59,491 nucleotides of DNA from Daejeonella rubra (GTDB taxonomy: Bacteria; Bacteroidota; Bacteroidia; Sphingobacteriales; Sphingobacteriaceae): contig NZ_FNHH01000026.1 of assembly GCF_900103545.1 (NCBI RefSeq), forward strand, positions 1 through 59,491, written 5' to 3'. The stretch's first letter is position 1; each line of letters opens with the position of its first letter. The translations under genes and the position numbers were made by a program. Below, piece by piece: positions 8,433 through 17,496 of the stretch. The notes beneath the pieces were generated by a model. It saw only the letters and a list, made by a program, of their open reading frames with translations, did not search any database and was not told the origin of the DNA.

Positions 8433-8900
8433 TTAGAATCTAAAATGAGAGAATGCTTTGTTGGCCTCTGCCATTTTGTGGGTATCCTCTTTCTTCTTTA
8501 CTGCTGCACCCTCTCCCTTTGAAGCTGAAATGATTTCACCAGCCAATTTCTCAGTCATAGTTTTTTCACCACGCTTGCGGGAATAATTGATCAACCACTT
8601 CATTCCTAAAGCAATTTTACGCTCAGGACGAACTTCAGTAGGAACCTGGAAGTTTGCACCACCTACACGTCGAGATTTAACCTCAACAGCAGGCATTACA
8701 TTGTTCAGGGCTTTTTTCCATGACTCTAATCCGTTTTCACTTGTTTTTTTCTCTACTAATTCAACTGCATCGTAGAAAATAGAATATGCGATAGATTTTT
8801 TACCGTCATACATCATATTATTTACAAACCTGGTAACCATTACGTCGTTAAACTTTGGATCAGGCAGTAAGATTCTCTTTTTTGGTTTTGACTTTCTCAT
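8433..8900 (-). CDS. rpsG: 30S ribosomal protein S7
   Basis: 155 residues, normal length. It starts MRKSKPKKRILLPDPKFNDV and contains the core LVTRFVNNMMYDGKKS-type segment, the VPTEVRPERKIALGMKWLI region that contacts 16S rRNA and the C-terminal EDTHKMAEANKAFSHFRF. S7 nucleates assembly of the 30S head and in E. coli represses its own operon by binding the rpsL-rpsG spacer; that spacer is only 19 bp here, so the same autoregulation cannot be assumed. Confidence 0.98.
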   Translation of the reverse strand: MRKSKPKKRILLPDPKFNDVMVTRFVNNMMYDGKKSIAYSIFYDAVELVEKKTSENGLESWKKALNNVMPAVEVKSRRVGGANFQVPTEVRPERKIALGMKWLINYSRKRGEKTMTEKLAGEIISASKGEGAAVKKKEDTHKMAEANKAFSHFRF

Positions 8901-8919
8901 GTTGCTTTCCTCCGTTTAA

Positions 8920-9333
8920 TTATTTCTTTTTACCTTTTGTCGGAGCAGCTGCTACCTGACCTGGTTTAGGTTTCTTTGTTCCGTATTTAGAACGACGTTG
9001 GTTACGACCGGCTACACCAGAAGTATCTAAAGCTCCACGAATGATGTGATAACGTACACCAGGTAAATCTTTAACACGACCACCACGTATTAACACGATG
9101 GAGTGTTCCTGCAGGTTGTGACCTTCACCCGGAATATAAGCATTCACTTCTTTTCCGTTTGTTAAGCGCACACGTGCAACTTTACGCATTGCTGAGTTTG
9201 GTTTTTTAGGGGTAGTGGTATACACACGTGTGCACACTCCTCTTCGCTGTGGACAGCTGTCCAACGCTGGTGACTTACTCTTGTCAACCAGAGCTACTCT
9301 ACCTTTTCTAACTAATTGTTGGATAGTAGGCAT
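8920..9333 (-). CDS. rpsL: 30S ribosomal protein S12
   Basis: 137 residues. It starts MPTIQQLVRKGRVALVDKSK and carries the invariant decoding-centre loops TTPKKPNSAMRKVARVRL and PGEGHNLQEHSIVLIRGGRV, then KDLPGVRYHIIRG. The lysine in PKKPNSA that is changed in streptomycin-resistant mutants is the wild-type residue. The C-terminal tail is extended and lysine-rich (PGQVAAAPTKGKKK), as in other Bacteroidota. First gene of the operon, with a good promoter about 70 bp upstream. Confidence 0.98.
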   Translation of the reverse strand: MPTIQQLVRKGRVALVDKSKSPALDSCPQRRGVCTRVYTTTPKKPNSAMRKVARVRLTNGKEVNAYIPGEGHNLQEHSIVLIRGGRVKDLPGVRYHIIRGALDTSGVAGRNQRRSKYGTKKPKPGQVAAAPTKGKKK

Positions 9334-9404
9334 TTTTTCCTTTTAGTGTTTAAATATTTATAATCCCTGAAGCATTGCTTTTTACAGCTTTCATTTAGGG
9401 ACTG

Positions 9405-9435
9405 CAAAAGTAGGAAGTTTATTTTGATTTTCAAG
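9405..9435 (-). promoter_or_regulatory. Bacteroidota-type promoter of the rpsL-rpsG-fusA-rpsJ operon
   Basis: On the minus strand a -33 element CTTG (9432-9435) is followed by exactly 19 nt and a -7 element TACTTTTG (9405-9412). This fits the Bacteroidota consensus TTTG-N19-TAnnTTTG with one mismatch in the -33 box. It would place the start site near 9398, giving a leader of about 65 nt before rpsL. Confidence 0.7.
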
Positions 9436-9750
9436 GGGTTGCGAGAGAAAAAATTGAAGATTGATGGATTTAAATTAGACGGTCTCTGTTTTAGTCGCTT
9501 ATTGAATATAACATCGACCAGTATCAATCATCAGTATGGCACATACCATCATCCATAACTACTGACAGGCCGAAAGAAGAGGTACCTCATTAAAAAGCCA
9601 ACATTTTTATTAGTTATGGTCGGTGCAAATCGGTTGCGGCAGACTGCCCAATTTACCATTAAATAAAAAAGCACTACCGTTTGCATACCTAATTGTTGAA
9701 TTCTGTTGCTTTTTCACAATTTCATCATACTAATAAATTTCAAAAACACC
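9436..9750. other. Intergenic region upstream of rpsL promoter and the 286-aa gene
   Basis: This 315-bp divergent spacer contains no gene I can support. A short inverted repeat GGCAgacTGCC lies near 9639-9649. It should hold the promoter for the plus-strand gene beginning at 9751, but no clear TTTG/TAnnTTTG pair is seen. Confidence 0.4.
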
Positions 9751-10611
9751 ATGAGTATGAAAAACTTAAGCAATAACAATTTGCACTTTAACGACGATCC
9801 CGAGGAAAATATGCGCATTGAAAATGAACTTCTGCAATTAAAGCTTAAGGCAGAACTAGGCGCAGAAACCTATATTTCAGGCCACTTCCCTCCCGAAGTT
9901 GAAAATGAATTCCTGAAAAATGTGCTTGCATTTGAAAAAAGCTTTTCAACAGCCAAAATGAAAAATATTTTTGAGCTGCTGGACAAACCTGAGTATTTGC
10001 CGACTGCCGAATTAGATGACCATGCGATAGAATTAGCACTCGATGAACTGTTTGCTCTAATGAAAAAGAAACAAATCGCCCTTGACTTTTCAGGGCCATA
10101 TAACAGCCGCACAAAATATAAATTTATCACTGAAGAGTTTTTCAATGAAGAAGTATCCGATAACATGATACCTGGGATGATCTGGCATTTTACTTATGAA
10201 GAATATCATCCAAACCATCAATTGGATATAGAAAGTAAAACCATATCCTTTATGTCAGCATGGATCAATCAAAAAATAACTAAAGATTACCTGGATCTGG
10301 CAGATACCTTTATCATGCCTAATGGCCATATTTTGCGCAAAGATGAAATAGCAACCAAAATAAAAAACATGTGCAGGAGCTTTCCTGAATTTAAAGATTG
10401 CCGGTACAAGATCGACAAGGTCGACTTTGAATTCCAAAATGATACAGGTATGGGATTTGCCGAAGGGATAGTAAAATATAATGCTATATCAAGAAATCAT
10501 GAACGAATAGCGGTTGAAGGTCCATTTAAATTCTATTTCACAATGGAATTCAATTGCTGGTCTATCTATTACTTCATATTTCCTGGTTTTGAATTACAAT
10601 TTGAGGAGTAA
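9751..10611 (+). CDS. Hypothetical cytoplasmic protein (286 aa)
   Basis: The frame is open from 9706, but the ATG at 9751 (MSMKNLSNNNLHFNDDPEEN) is preferred because the upstream residues are hydrophobic and read like untranslated leader. There is no signal peptide or membrane segment. The N-terminal half is helical and acidic (ENMRIENELLQLKLKAELGA), and a central region has ELALDELFALMKKKQIALDF. The C-terminal ~100 residues (SFPEFKDCRYKIDKVDFEFQ, then GFAEGIVKYNAISRNHE and FKFYFTMEFNCWSIYYF) resemble the curved sheet of NTF2/SnoaL-like domains, which is only an impression. No function can be named. Standalone transcript between the str operon and the helicase gene. Confidence 0.75.
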   Translation: MSMKNLSNNNLHFNDDPEENMRIENELLQLKLKAELGAETYISGHFPPEVENEFLKNVLAFEKSFSTAKMKNIFELLDKPEYLPTAELDDHAIELALDELFALMKKKQIALDFSGPYNSRTKYKFITEEFFNEEVSDNMIPGMIWHFTYEEYHPNHQLDIESKTISFMSAWINQKITKDYLDLADTFIMPNGHILRKDEIATKIKNMCRSFPEFKDCRYKIDKVDFEFQNDTGMGFAEGIVKYNAISRNHERIAVEGPFKFYFTMEFNCWSIYYFIFPGFELQFEE

Positions 10612-10845
10612 ATGGCAGGGTATATGAAATTGTTCCCCCGAATCATTGCATTTGGCTATTAAACTCGATTTACTATTATTCCAAGGCATTCCATTTATCC
10701 AAAACACTGCCTGCCAGAATTCGAACTTATCAAAGATCATTCTTGAATAAACGGTATATTCAGTCTGGTAAACGGCATTCTATTTAGTATATAGGATTTT
10801 AATCTTTATCTTGCCAGCACACCAAAATATGTCTAAATAATATCC

Positions 10846-13293
10846 ATGGAGCAGAATTCACAACTGGAGCTCGCTTTTAATTTTGTTCAATACACAGACA
10901 AAAATATCTTTCTGACAGGAAAGGCAGGAACCGGCAAAACAACCTTTCTGCACCAGTTAAAAAAAGAAACACCTAAACGTATGGCTGTGGTGGCTCCCAC
11001 CGGAGTAGCTGCTATCAATGCCGGGGGTGTAACCATTAATTCATTTTTCCAGCTTCCTTTCGGCCCCTATATTCCTGGAAATCCCGGCAACGTTCAGCAT
11101 AAACGCTTTAATAAAGACAAAATTAATCTGATCAAAAGTCTCGACCTTCTGGTCATTGATGAGATCAGTATGGTTCGTGCAGATACACTTGATCATATAG
11201 ATGAAGTATTACGTCGCTTTAAGAACCATACAAAACCTTTCGGAGGTGTTCAACTACTCATGATCGGCGACCTGCACCAGCTGTCGCCGGTAGTTAAAGA
11301 TGAGGATTGGCTGATACTTAAAGATTATTACCCAAACCTCTTTTTCTTCAGCAGTAAAGCCCTCGAACAAACCAGTCCGGTGAGTATTGAACTTAAACAT
11401 ATTTACAGGCAGGTTGACTCTATGTTTATTGACCTTCTGAACAGCGTTAGAAAAAACCAGATCGATGAGGATGTTCTCAGAAGGCTAAATTCACGATATA
11501 TACCAGATTTCAAACCTGCTGATGAGGAAGGGTATATAACCCTTACCACTCACAATAAGTCTGCTCAGGATATCAATGAAGTCAAACTAAAAGAATTGAT
11601 CAATCCTGCTTTCAACTATAAAGCAGAAATACAAGGAGATTTTCCGGAATACTCCTATCCTACTGTTGCCGACCTTGAACTAAAAAAGGGAGCACAGGTT
11701 ATGTTTGTGAAAAACGACCTGTCCAGAGACCGTCTATTTTTCAATGGAAAGATCGGCATAATCACCCGAATATCAGCTGATCAGATCATTGTCAAATGCC
11801 CGGGTGATCATGCAGAGATCATTGTGAGCCCGCTGGAATGGACAAACATTAAGTACGAGCTGGATACTGATACCAAAGAAGTCAAAGAAAAAATCATTGG
11901 AACATTTACTCAATTTCCACTGAAACTAGCTTGGGCAATAACCATACATAAAAGCCAGGGATTGACCTTTGAGAAAGCCGTGATCGATGCTAATCTTGCA
12001 TTTGCACATGGCCAGGTTTATGTTGCACTTAGCCGCTGTAAAAGCTTTGAAGGCATGGTACTGCGAAGTCCGATCTCCTTTAACAGCGTCAAAACGGATG
12101 GAACTGTTTCTGAATATACAAGGAATGCCAAAAACAATGAACCAGGTGAACAACAATTAACTGAATCAAGAAAATCCTTTCAGCAAACTTTATTGTTCGA
12201 ATTATTTGACTTCAACCCTATTAAAGGCTACTTTTTCCAGGTCAGAAAAATTGCTGAAGATCACCATAGCATTCTTGACCCTGGAATTATTGAAGATCTT
12301 AAACTGATACGGACAAATTCTGAAAAAGACATTTATGAAGTTTCAGAAAATTTTAAAAAACAACTGAACAGCTATCTTATCCATCTCTCATTGCCCGAGG
12401 ATAACCAGGAATTGCAGGAACGGGTTAAAAAAGCTTCAATCTATTTCATTGATAAAATTAAATCGGTATTTGATGAACCGCTAAAAAAACTAAATACAGA
12501 TTGTGATAATAAAGCAGTGAGAACCAGTCTGACAGAGACATTAGATAATTTGCAAAAGGAGATCACCATTAAATTGGCATTAATGAAAATTTGCCTGAAT
12601 GGTTTTTCTACTTCCCAATACCTGCAAACTAAATCAAATGCTGAAATTGACCATGTGCCAGCAAAAGCAGCAGCAAAAGAATCTGGTAAAGTGGCAGCCA
12701 ATATACCGCATCCTGAATTATACAAATCATTAAGAGACTGGAGAGATTCCCTTGCTGAAGAGTGGGGAGTTCCGGTGTATCTTGTTCTGGCTCAAAAGTC
12801 GATCCTTGAATTAATTCAAACTCTTCCTTCAAACCTGCTTGAACTTGAAAGCATTAAAGGTTTGGGGAAAACCAGAATAAAGCAATACGGACAGCAAATT
12901 ATAGAGATCATTAATAATTATTGCGAGAATAATGATGTCGAAAGGCAGGCTATTGTAATTCCTTTTACGGAGAAGAAATTAAAAACTGACACAAAAAAAG
13001 TATCTCTGGATCTGTTTAAATCAGGAAAAATGATTTCTGAAATAGCCATCGAGCGTGGTTTTACCCCAACTACAATAGAAGGCCATCTAGCCTCCTTTAT
13101 CAATTCAGGAGAAATATCTGTTTTCGAAATCGTCTCCAAACTGAAAGTGGCAAAGATCATGGCATATATCATTCAACATCCCGGCATGGGCACCGCCGAA
13201 ACAAAAAATGCTTTGGGTGATGATGTTTCGTATGGTGAATTAAGAGCAGTACTTAATCATCTTGTGTATGTTAAATCACAGGAATCCTATTAA
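10846..13293 (+). CDS. PIF1/RecD-like SF1B helicase with HRDC and helix-turn-helix C-terminus
   Basis: 815 residues. The N-terminal helicase core has Walker A GKAGTGKTT (residues 25-33), motif Ia VVAPTGVAAINAGG, Walker B LLVIDEISM near 103-111, LMIGDLHQLSPVV, and the late motifs AITIHKSQGLTFEKAVID and YVALSRCKSFEG, as in PIF1/RecD2 family enzymes. Residues ~620-700 form an HRDC-like domain (LRDWRDSLAEEWGVPVYLVL, then LESIKGLGKTRIKQYG), which binds nucleic acid in RecQ helicases. Residues ~720-780 form a helix-turn-helix segment (SLDLFKSGKMISEIAIERGF, TPTTIEGHLASFI) like the one that ends RecQ-type proteins. A role in replication fork or recombination maintenance is likely. Such fusions are common in Bacteroidota and are often annotated only as helix-turn-helix protein. 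Confidence 0.92.
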   Translation: MEQNSQLELAFNFVQYTDKNIFLTGKAGTGKTTFLHQLKKETPKRMAVVAPTGVAAINAGGVTINSFFQLPFGPYIPGNPGNVQHKRFNKDKINLIKSLDLLVIDEISMVRADTLDHIDEVLRRFKNHTKPFGGVQLLMIGDLHQLSPVVKDEDWLILKDYYPNLFFFSSKALEQTSPVSIELKHIYRQVDSMFIDLLNSVRKNQIDEDVLRRLNSRYIPDFKPADEEGYITLTTHNKSAQDINEVKLKELINPAFNYKAEIQGDFPEYSYPTVADLELKKGAQVMFVKNDLSRDRLFFNGKIGIITRISADQIIVKCPGDHAEIIVSPLEWTNIKYELDTDTKEVKEKIIGTFTQFPLKLAWAITIHKSQGLTFEKAVIDANLAFAHGQVYVALSRCKSFEGMVLRSPISFNSVKTDGTVSEYTRNAKNNEPGEQQLTESRKSFQQTLLFELFDFNPIKGYFFQVRKIAEDHHSILDPGIIEDLKLIRTNSEKDIYEVSENFKKQLNSYLIHLSLPEDNQELQERVKKASIYFIDKIKSVFDEPLKKLNTDCDNKAVRTSLTETLDNLQKEITIKLALMKICLNGFSTSQYLQTKSNAEIDHVPAKAAAKESGKVAANIPHPELYKSLRDWRDSLAEEWGVPVYLVLAQKSILELIQTLPSNLLELESIKGLGKTRIKQYGQQIIEIINNYCENNDVERQAIVIPFTEKKLKTDTKKVSLDLFKSGKMISEIAIERGFTPTTIEGHLASFINSGEISVFEIVSKLKVAKIMAYIIQHPGMGTAETKNALGDDVSYGELRAVLNHLVYVKSQESY

Positions 13294-13316
13294 TCTGCTT
13301 ATTATCAGGCAATAAT

Positions 13317-13345
13317 GATATAAAATTGCATGATGCAACTATATC
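13317..13345. repeat. Inverted repeat downstream of the helicase gene
   Basis: GATATA-aaa-TTGCA-tga-TGCAA-c-TATATC forms an imperfect hairpin 24 bp after the helicase stop codon. No T-tract follows, so it is a weak terminator candidate at best. Confidence 0.4.
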
Positions 13346-13412
13346 ACCTGACTTTGCGTCCTATAGTAAGAAGGTTACAGATAAAACCTTGAAACTTGCT
13401 AAATAAAACGCT

Positions 13413-13694
13413 ATGAAAAAGAGTATTTTCTCCATTATTTTTCTCCTTTTATTTACTGCTTTAATACCTGCAGCAAAGAGTGAGACATTTTCGAATCGAA
13501 ATGTAAAGGAATTGGTCCAGCAGCTGCTTGGGGCTAAAAGTCAATCGAACAATAGCCGGGTAAAGAAAAAGAAACTAAAAAAGATTGTTCGAAAAACCGC
13601 AAGGATCTACAGGTCAGTTAAAACTGATTCAGATAGTAGGAAGAAGTCAAGAAATATTCAAAAGAAGGCAAGAAGGATCATCAATATATTTTAG
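13413..13694 (+). CDS. Small secreted, highly basic protein (93 aa)
   Basis: It has a clear signal peptide (MKKSIFSIIFLLLFTALIPA) and then a short strongly basic mature chain with lysine/arginine runs (VKKKKLKKIVRKTARIYRSV and DSRKKSRNIQKKARRIINIF). The mature part has almost no hydrophobic core, so it is probably extended or helical and could bind acidic surface polymers, lipopolysaccharide or nucleic acid outside the cytoplasm. No family is recognised. It follows the helicase gene by 119 bp and is closed by a perfect hairpin terminator shared with the convergent M1 peptidase gene. Confidence 0.65.
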   Translation: MKKSIFSIIFLLLFTALIPAAKSETFSNRNVKELVQQLLGAKSQSNNSRVKKKKLKKIVRKTARIYRSVKTDSDSRKKSRNIQKKARRIINIF

Positions 13695-13697
13695 AAA

Positions 13698-13733
13698 TTA
13701 ATTTACTGCAGGCAAATGCCTGCAGTAAATTAA
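13698..13733. terminator. Perfect bidirectional hairpin terminator
   Basis: 17-bp perfectly paired arms TTAATTTACTGCAGGCA (13698-13714) and TGCCTGCAGTAAATTAA (13717-13733) with a 2-nt centre, located between the convergent small basic protein gene and the M1 peptidase gene. The arm ends are A/T rich, giving short U-tracts in both directions. Confidence 0.8.
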
Positions 13734-13741
13734 AATTTCTA

Positions 13742-15739
13742 TTATTTGACTGAAGTCCAGCTGTTATTTGCTGAATTGGAATCAGGAAGCACCTTATCCG
13801 GATCTGAAACTACTGATACGATCTCTTCATCTGAAGGATAAATAAATGTCCATTGCTTATTACGCTGCCAAACTTCAACAGGAAGTTTTAACCTGCTTAC
13901 CTTACCACTTTTTGTTTTTATTTCCAGGATAACTGGCATAGGCATTTTCTCAAGATTTTCAATAGTGATTAAAACACCCTGCGCAGGATCATTTTTCACA
14001 TATTTCACATCTGTAACTGCCTGATCAAGTTTCCAGTTGTTTATGTACCACCCTCTCCAGAACCAGTTCAGATTTTCACCGGCTACGTTCTCGATTGTGC
14101 GGAAGAAATCATCTGGTGTTGGATGCTTATAGGCCCAGCGCTCAATGTAGGTTTTAAAGGCTCTGTCAAATCGCTCGGGTCCTAAAACCTGTTCACGTAA
14201 TAATGTCAAGCCAATGGCTGGCTTGTAATAAGCCAGTATACCAATATTTCTTTCCTTCATATTATCAGGACTACTCATAACCGGCTCATAGGCATCGCTT
14301 GTTATTGCTTTACCAAGGTTATGCATATCTGTTGGTCTTGGCTTATATTCACCACCATTAAAGTCTTTTGAAGCCAGGGAATTGATAAAGGTATTAAAGC
14401 CCTCATCCATCCAGGCAAATAAACGTTCATTAGAACCTACGATCATAGGGAACCAGGTATGGCCAAATTCATGATCCGTTACTCCCCACAGACCAGCCGA
14501 TTTTGCTCTTGCGCCACAAAAAACAATACCAGGGTATTCCATACCACCTGCAACCGAAGCTACATTGGTAGCAGCCGGATAAGGAAATTCAAGCCACTTT
14601 TTTGAATTGAATTCATTGGATGCTTTAGTATATTCAGTTGAACGACCCCAGGCATCATTTCCATCACTTTCTTCGGGATATGCTGATATAGCCATCGACT
14701 TTTTACCGCTGGGCAGATTCATTCTAGCCGCATCTATAATAAATGCCGCAGATGAAGCCCATGCAGCGTCACGTGCATTCTTTAACTTGAAATTCCAGGT
14801 CAGTTCCTGCTTACCTGAAGGGCGGGATTTTGGATCGCCAACCTCAGAGGCAGCTCTGATAATCACAGTCTTATCACTCTGAGCCGCAGCTTTCCATCGT
14901 TGTTGCTGCTCAAGAGTATACACATCCTGAGGATTTGTCAGTTCACCAGAACTCACTACAATATGATTAGAAGGCACTGTAATACTGATATCATAATCAC
15001 CATACTCCAGGTAAAACTCACTAGGACCTGTATAAGGCAATGTGTTCCAACCTAAAACATCATCATAAACACACATTCTTGGATACCATTGAGCAACTGA
15101 AAATATTTTGCCATTCTTAGTATTTAAAATACCCATTCGGTCAGAACCATAGTCAGGCGAGACAAATGAATACTCGATCTTTAACTTTAGCTGCCCACCA
15201 CCTGCTGAAAGTGCAGAAGGAAGATAAATTTGCATTCTGGTATCTTCAATTAAAAATTCAGCAGCCGACTCAGTCGTTTTGCCTTTTTCAACCGATATAA
15301 GCTTTACAGATTTTATGGTGTATCCACCGTCAAATTTTTGTCCGCGTGCACCATTACGACTTCCTGTTGGTGGGATTATAGCAGTACCTCGTGAATCACT
15401 CTTGAACAAATTCTGGTCGAGCTGCATCCAGATAAAAGCTAACTTATCGGGACTGTTATTGGTGTAGGTTATTAACTCGGTACCGGAAATCTCATTCGTC
15501 TGATCATTTAATCTTACAGATAATTTATAATCGGCACGGTTTTGCCAATATTTAGGACCTGGCTGACCGCCGGCAGACCTATATTCATTCCCATTTTTTG
15601 TATAGAACAATGGCCCGAATGCATCATTATAATTATAACTATTGACCGAAACTTCAGCTTGATTTACTGTCTGTGCCCAAACCGGAGATAAAATACTGAT
15701 AGCAGCAAAAAGGAAGGTTAAAAATTTTAGTTTATTCAT
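13742..15739 (-). CDS. M1 family (gluzincin) metallopeptidase, secreted
   Basis: 665 residues with a signal peptide ending at SPVWAQ. The zinc site is intact: HEFGH at residues 423-427 and the third ligand Glu446 exactly 18 residues after the last His (HEFGH-x18-E, in FAWMDEGFN). Upstream, VASVAGGMEYPGIVF corresponds to the GxMEN-type exopeptidase motif, here GGMEYPG, so the usual Asn is replaced and true aminopeptidase specificity is uncertain. The N-terminal ~250 residues are the beta-saddle domain. Likely a periplasmic or outer-membrane peptidase used in peptide nutrition. Transcribed alone; convergent with the small basic protein gene. Confidence 0.93.
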   Translation of the reverse strand: MNKLKFLTFLFAAISILSPVWAQTVNQAEVSVNSYNYNDAFGPLFYTKNGNEYRSAGGQPGPKYWQNRADYKLSVRLNDQTNEISGTELITYTNNSPDKLAFIWMQLDQNLFKSDSRGTAIIPPTGSRNGARGQKFDGGYTIKSVKLISVEKGKTTESAAEFLIEDTRMQIYLPSALSAGGGQLKLKIEYSFVSPDYGSDRMGILNTKNGKIFSVAQWYPRMCVYDDVLGWNTLPYTGPSEFYLEYGDYDISITVPSNHIVVSSGELTNPQDVYTLEQQQRWKAAAQSDKTVIIRAASEVGDPKSRPSGKQELTWNFKLKNARDAAWASSAAFIIDAARMNLPSGKKSMAISAYPEESDGNDAWGRSTEYTKASNEFNSKKWLEFPYPAATNVASVAGGMEYPGIVFCGARAKSAGLWGVTDHEFGHTWFPMIVGSNERLFAWMDEGFNTFINSLASKDFNGGEYKPRPTDMHNLGKAITSDAYEPVMSSPDNMKERNIGILAYYKPAIGLTLLREQVLGPERFDRAFKTYIERWAYKHPTPDDFFRTIENVAGENLNWFWRGWYINNWKLDQAVTDVKYVKNDPAQGVLITIENLEKMPMPVILEIKTKSGKVSRLKLPVEVWQRNKQWTFIYPSDEEIVSVVSDPDKVLPDSNSANNSWTSVK

Positions 15740-15796
15740 TTGAAATTAATTTAGAAAGAGAGAAGTGTTCTAAGTTTAAAGATTACTATTATATAC

Positions 15797-16144
15797 CTAT
15801 TTAAAAAGCTCTGACAGCTGCTCTTCATTATACCCCAGAATAATAGAACCAGATCCGGTTTCTATAACTGGTCGTTTAATAACACTGGTTTTTTCCTGCA
15901 TCAGCTTGAATGCTGTTTCTTTAGAAACAATAGATTTCTGAAGTTCTGCATCAAGCATTTTCCAGGTTGTACCGCGCTTATTGAGCAATGTCTCCCAACC
16001 TAGCTTCTCTGTCCATTCTTCCAGCTTATCATTACTGATCCCAAGCTTCTTGAAATCATGAAATTCATAATTAATCTGATGAAGTTTGAACCAATCGAGT
16101 GTTTTTTTTACCGTATTACAATTAGGGATTCCGTAAATTTTCAT
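15797..16144 (-). CDS. ArsC/Spx-like thioredoxin-fold protein (YffB type)
   Basis: The frame is open to 16183, but the ATG at 16142-16144 (MKIYGIPNCNTVKKTLDWF) gives the usual 115-residue family length. Cys9 sits in PNCNTVKK, the position of the ArsC/YffB active cysteine, and KRPVIE near the C-terminus supplies the conserved Arg. The single cysteine and lack of a CxxC argue against Spx of Firmicutes and fit the YffB/ArsC-like reductase family. True arsenate reduction is not implied, since no ars genes are nearby. It may be co-transcribed with pth, whose stop is 46 bp upstream. Confidence 0.85.
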   Translation of the reverse strand: MKIYGIPNCNTVKKTLDWFKLHQINYEFHDFKKLGISNDKLEEWTEKLGWETLLNKRGTTWKMLDAELQKSIVSKETAFKLMQEKTSVIKRPVIETGSGSIILGYNEEQLSELFK

Positions 16145-16190
16145 TTTCAATTTCAGTAAAATCAGTATATGTGTATAGATCAATTATTGA

Positions 16191-16751
16191 TCACTTATTA
16201 AAACGGGTCATTGTTAGTTCAGTACCGGCAGTGACGAAGCTTTGAATAAACTCAATAGAACGATCAATAAGAGCGGGAAGTTCTTTTTGCTCATCCGGAT
16301 CAAACCCGCTCAGTACATAATCAACCTGCCTTCCTTTAGGAAAGCTATCTCCGATACCAAAGCGTAATCTGGGATAATCTGCACTTCCTATCATTGCTTC
16401 AATGCTCTTTAAACCATTATGGCCCGCCGGACTTCCTTTTGGCTTTAGTCTGATCGTACCGAAAGGCAAAGCCAGATCATCAACAACAACTAATATGTTT
16501 TCTTTAGGGATTCGAAGCTCCTGCATCCAGTAATTTACTGCCTTACCACTAAGATTCATATAAGTAGTAGGTTTAATCACAAAAATATTACGGCTTTTAT
16601 AAGTGAACTCCGTATAATATGCAAGCCGCATATTAAAAAAGGAAGAGTGTGCCTGCTTTGCAAATTCATCTGCAACCATAAAACCTATATTATGCCTGGT
16701 GTCGGCATACTCTGGTCCGATATTCCCTAAGCCTATGATCAAATACTTCAT
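16191..16751 (-). CDS. pth: Peptidyl-tRNA hydrolase
   Basis: 187 residues from the ATG at 16749-16751 (MKYLIIGLGNIGPEYADTRH). An ATG three codons upstream is less likely. The catalytic His20 is in TRHNIGF and Asn10 in GLGN; YMNLSGKAV and VVVDDLALPFG supply Asn68- and Asp93-type residues, and GSPAGHNGLKSI is the conserved substrate loop. It cleaves peptidyl-tRNAs released from stalled ribosomes. The order prs, rplY, pth on the minus strand is a standard housekeeping set, but here each gene is separated from the next by its own terminator-like hairpin. Confidence 0.97.
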   Translation of the reverse strand: MKYLIIGLGNIGPEYADTRHNIGFMVADEFAKQAHSSFFNMRLAYYTEFTYKSRNIFVIKPTTYMNLSGKAVNYWMQELRIPKENILVVVDDLALPFGTIRLKPKGSPAGHNGLKSIEAMIGSADYPRLRFGIGDSFPKGRQVDYVLSGFDPDEQKELPALIDRSIEFIQSFVTAGTELTMTRFNK

Positions 16752-16800
16752 TTGTAACAAATATGGCAGAAAGCTTTCAAAAAAAGCTAATTGTACTATA

Positions 16801-16834
16801 TAAAAAAAGCAGTGCAGGTTTCTCCTGCACTGCT
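16801..16834 (-). terminator. Rho-independent terminator after rplY
   Basis: Perfect 11-bp arms AGCAGTGCAGG (16808-16818) and CCTGCACTGCT (16824-16834) around a 5-nt loop. On the minus strand they are followed by a run of T (complement of A 16802-16808). It lies 23 bp past the rplY stop and upstream of pth. Confidence 0.9.
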
Positions 16835-16857
16835 GATCAAAAAATTTTTAAACTAAA

Positions 16858-17433
16858 TTATTTTTTGGATTCGTTCTCAGCTTGTTTTAATGCACGAGAC
16901 ATAGTAACTGAAACGATAGTATCCTCAGGGTTGTTAGTGATTTTGAAGTTATCGAACTTCAATTCTCCAACACCAACAGATTTACCAACTTCAAGTTTAG
17001 TGATACTAACTTCAACATATTGAGGCATATCTTTTGGCAATGCCTTAACACGAAGTTTACGTAATTTCTGAATTAACTTACCACCAATTTTAACACCAGG
17101 TGAAGTACCGGTTAGTTTTACAGGGATCTGCATAACTACTGGTTTCTTTTCATCTAATTCTAAAAAGTCTACATGTAAAGGTAAATCAGTTAATGGATGG
17201 AAATTAACATCCTGAATGATGGCCTGTGCTTTCACACTACCAATTTCCAAAGCAACGAATGAAACTTCCGGTGTGTACACCAGAGCTTTCAAATCAGCTG
17301 CAGACACAGAAAAGTGGATCTGATTTTTTCCACCATAAAGAACTGCAGGAACTAATCCCTGATAACGCAGCTCTTTTGCGTCTCTTTTCCCTACGTTCTC
17401 TCTTGGAGAACCGCTAATAGCAATTGATTTCAT
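16858..17433 (-). CDS. rplY: 50S ribosomal protein L25/general stress protein Ctc
   Basis: 191 residues, the long TL5/Ctc form. The N-terminal 5S rRNA-binding part is MKSIAISGSPRENVGKRDAK, LRYQGLVPAVLYGGKNQIHF, and the C-terminal beta domain continues through VDFLELDEKKPVVMQIPVKL and GVGELKFDNFKITNNPEDTI. It binds 5S rRNA in the 50S subunit. It lies downstream of prs, a very common pairing, but a palindrome resembling a terminator separates them. Confidence 0.97.
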   Translation of the reverse strand: MKSIAISGSPRENVGKRDAKELRYQGLVPAVLYGGKNQIHFSVSAADLKALVYTPEVSFVALEIGSVKAQAIIQDVNFHPLTDLPLHVDFLELDEKKPVVMQIPVKLTGTSPGVKIGGKLIQKLRKLRVKALPKDMPQYVEVSITKLEVGKSVGVGELKFDNFKITNNPEDTIVSVTMSRALKQAENESKK

Positions 17434-17496
17434 AATTATTTATTTTTGTTTGTATTTAGATGTCAGAAAACCTAACAATCTAATATTTTCAATCTT

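Noticed and set aside
9312..9527. Minus-strand 71-codon frame overlapping the rpsL start
   Set aside because: It runs through the rpsL promoter and leader; translation there would be incompatible with the promoter elements.
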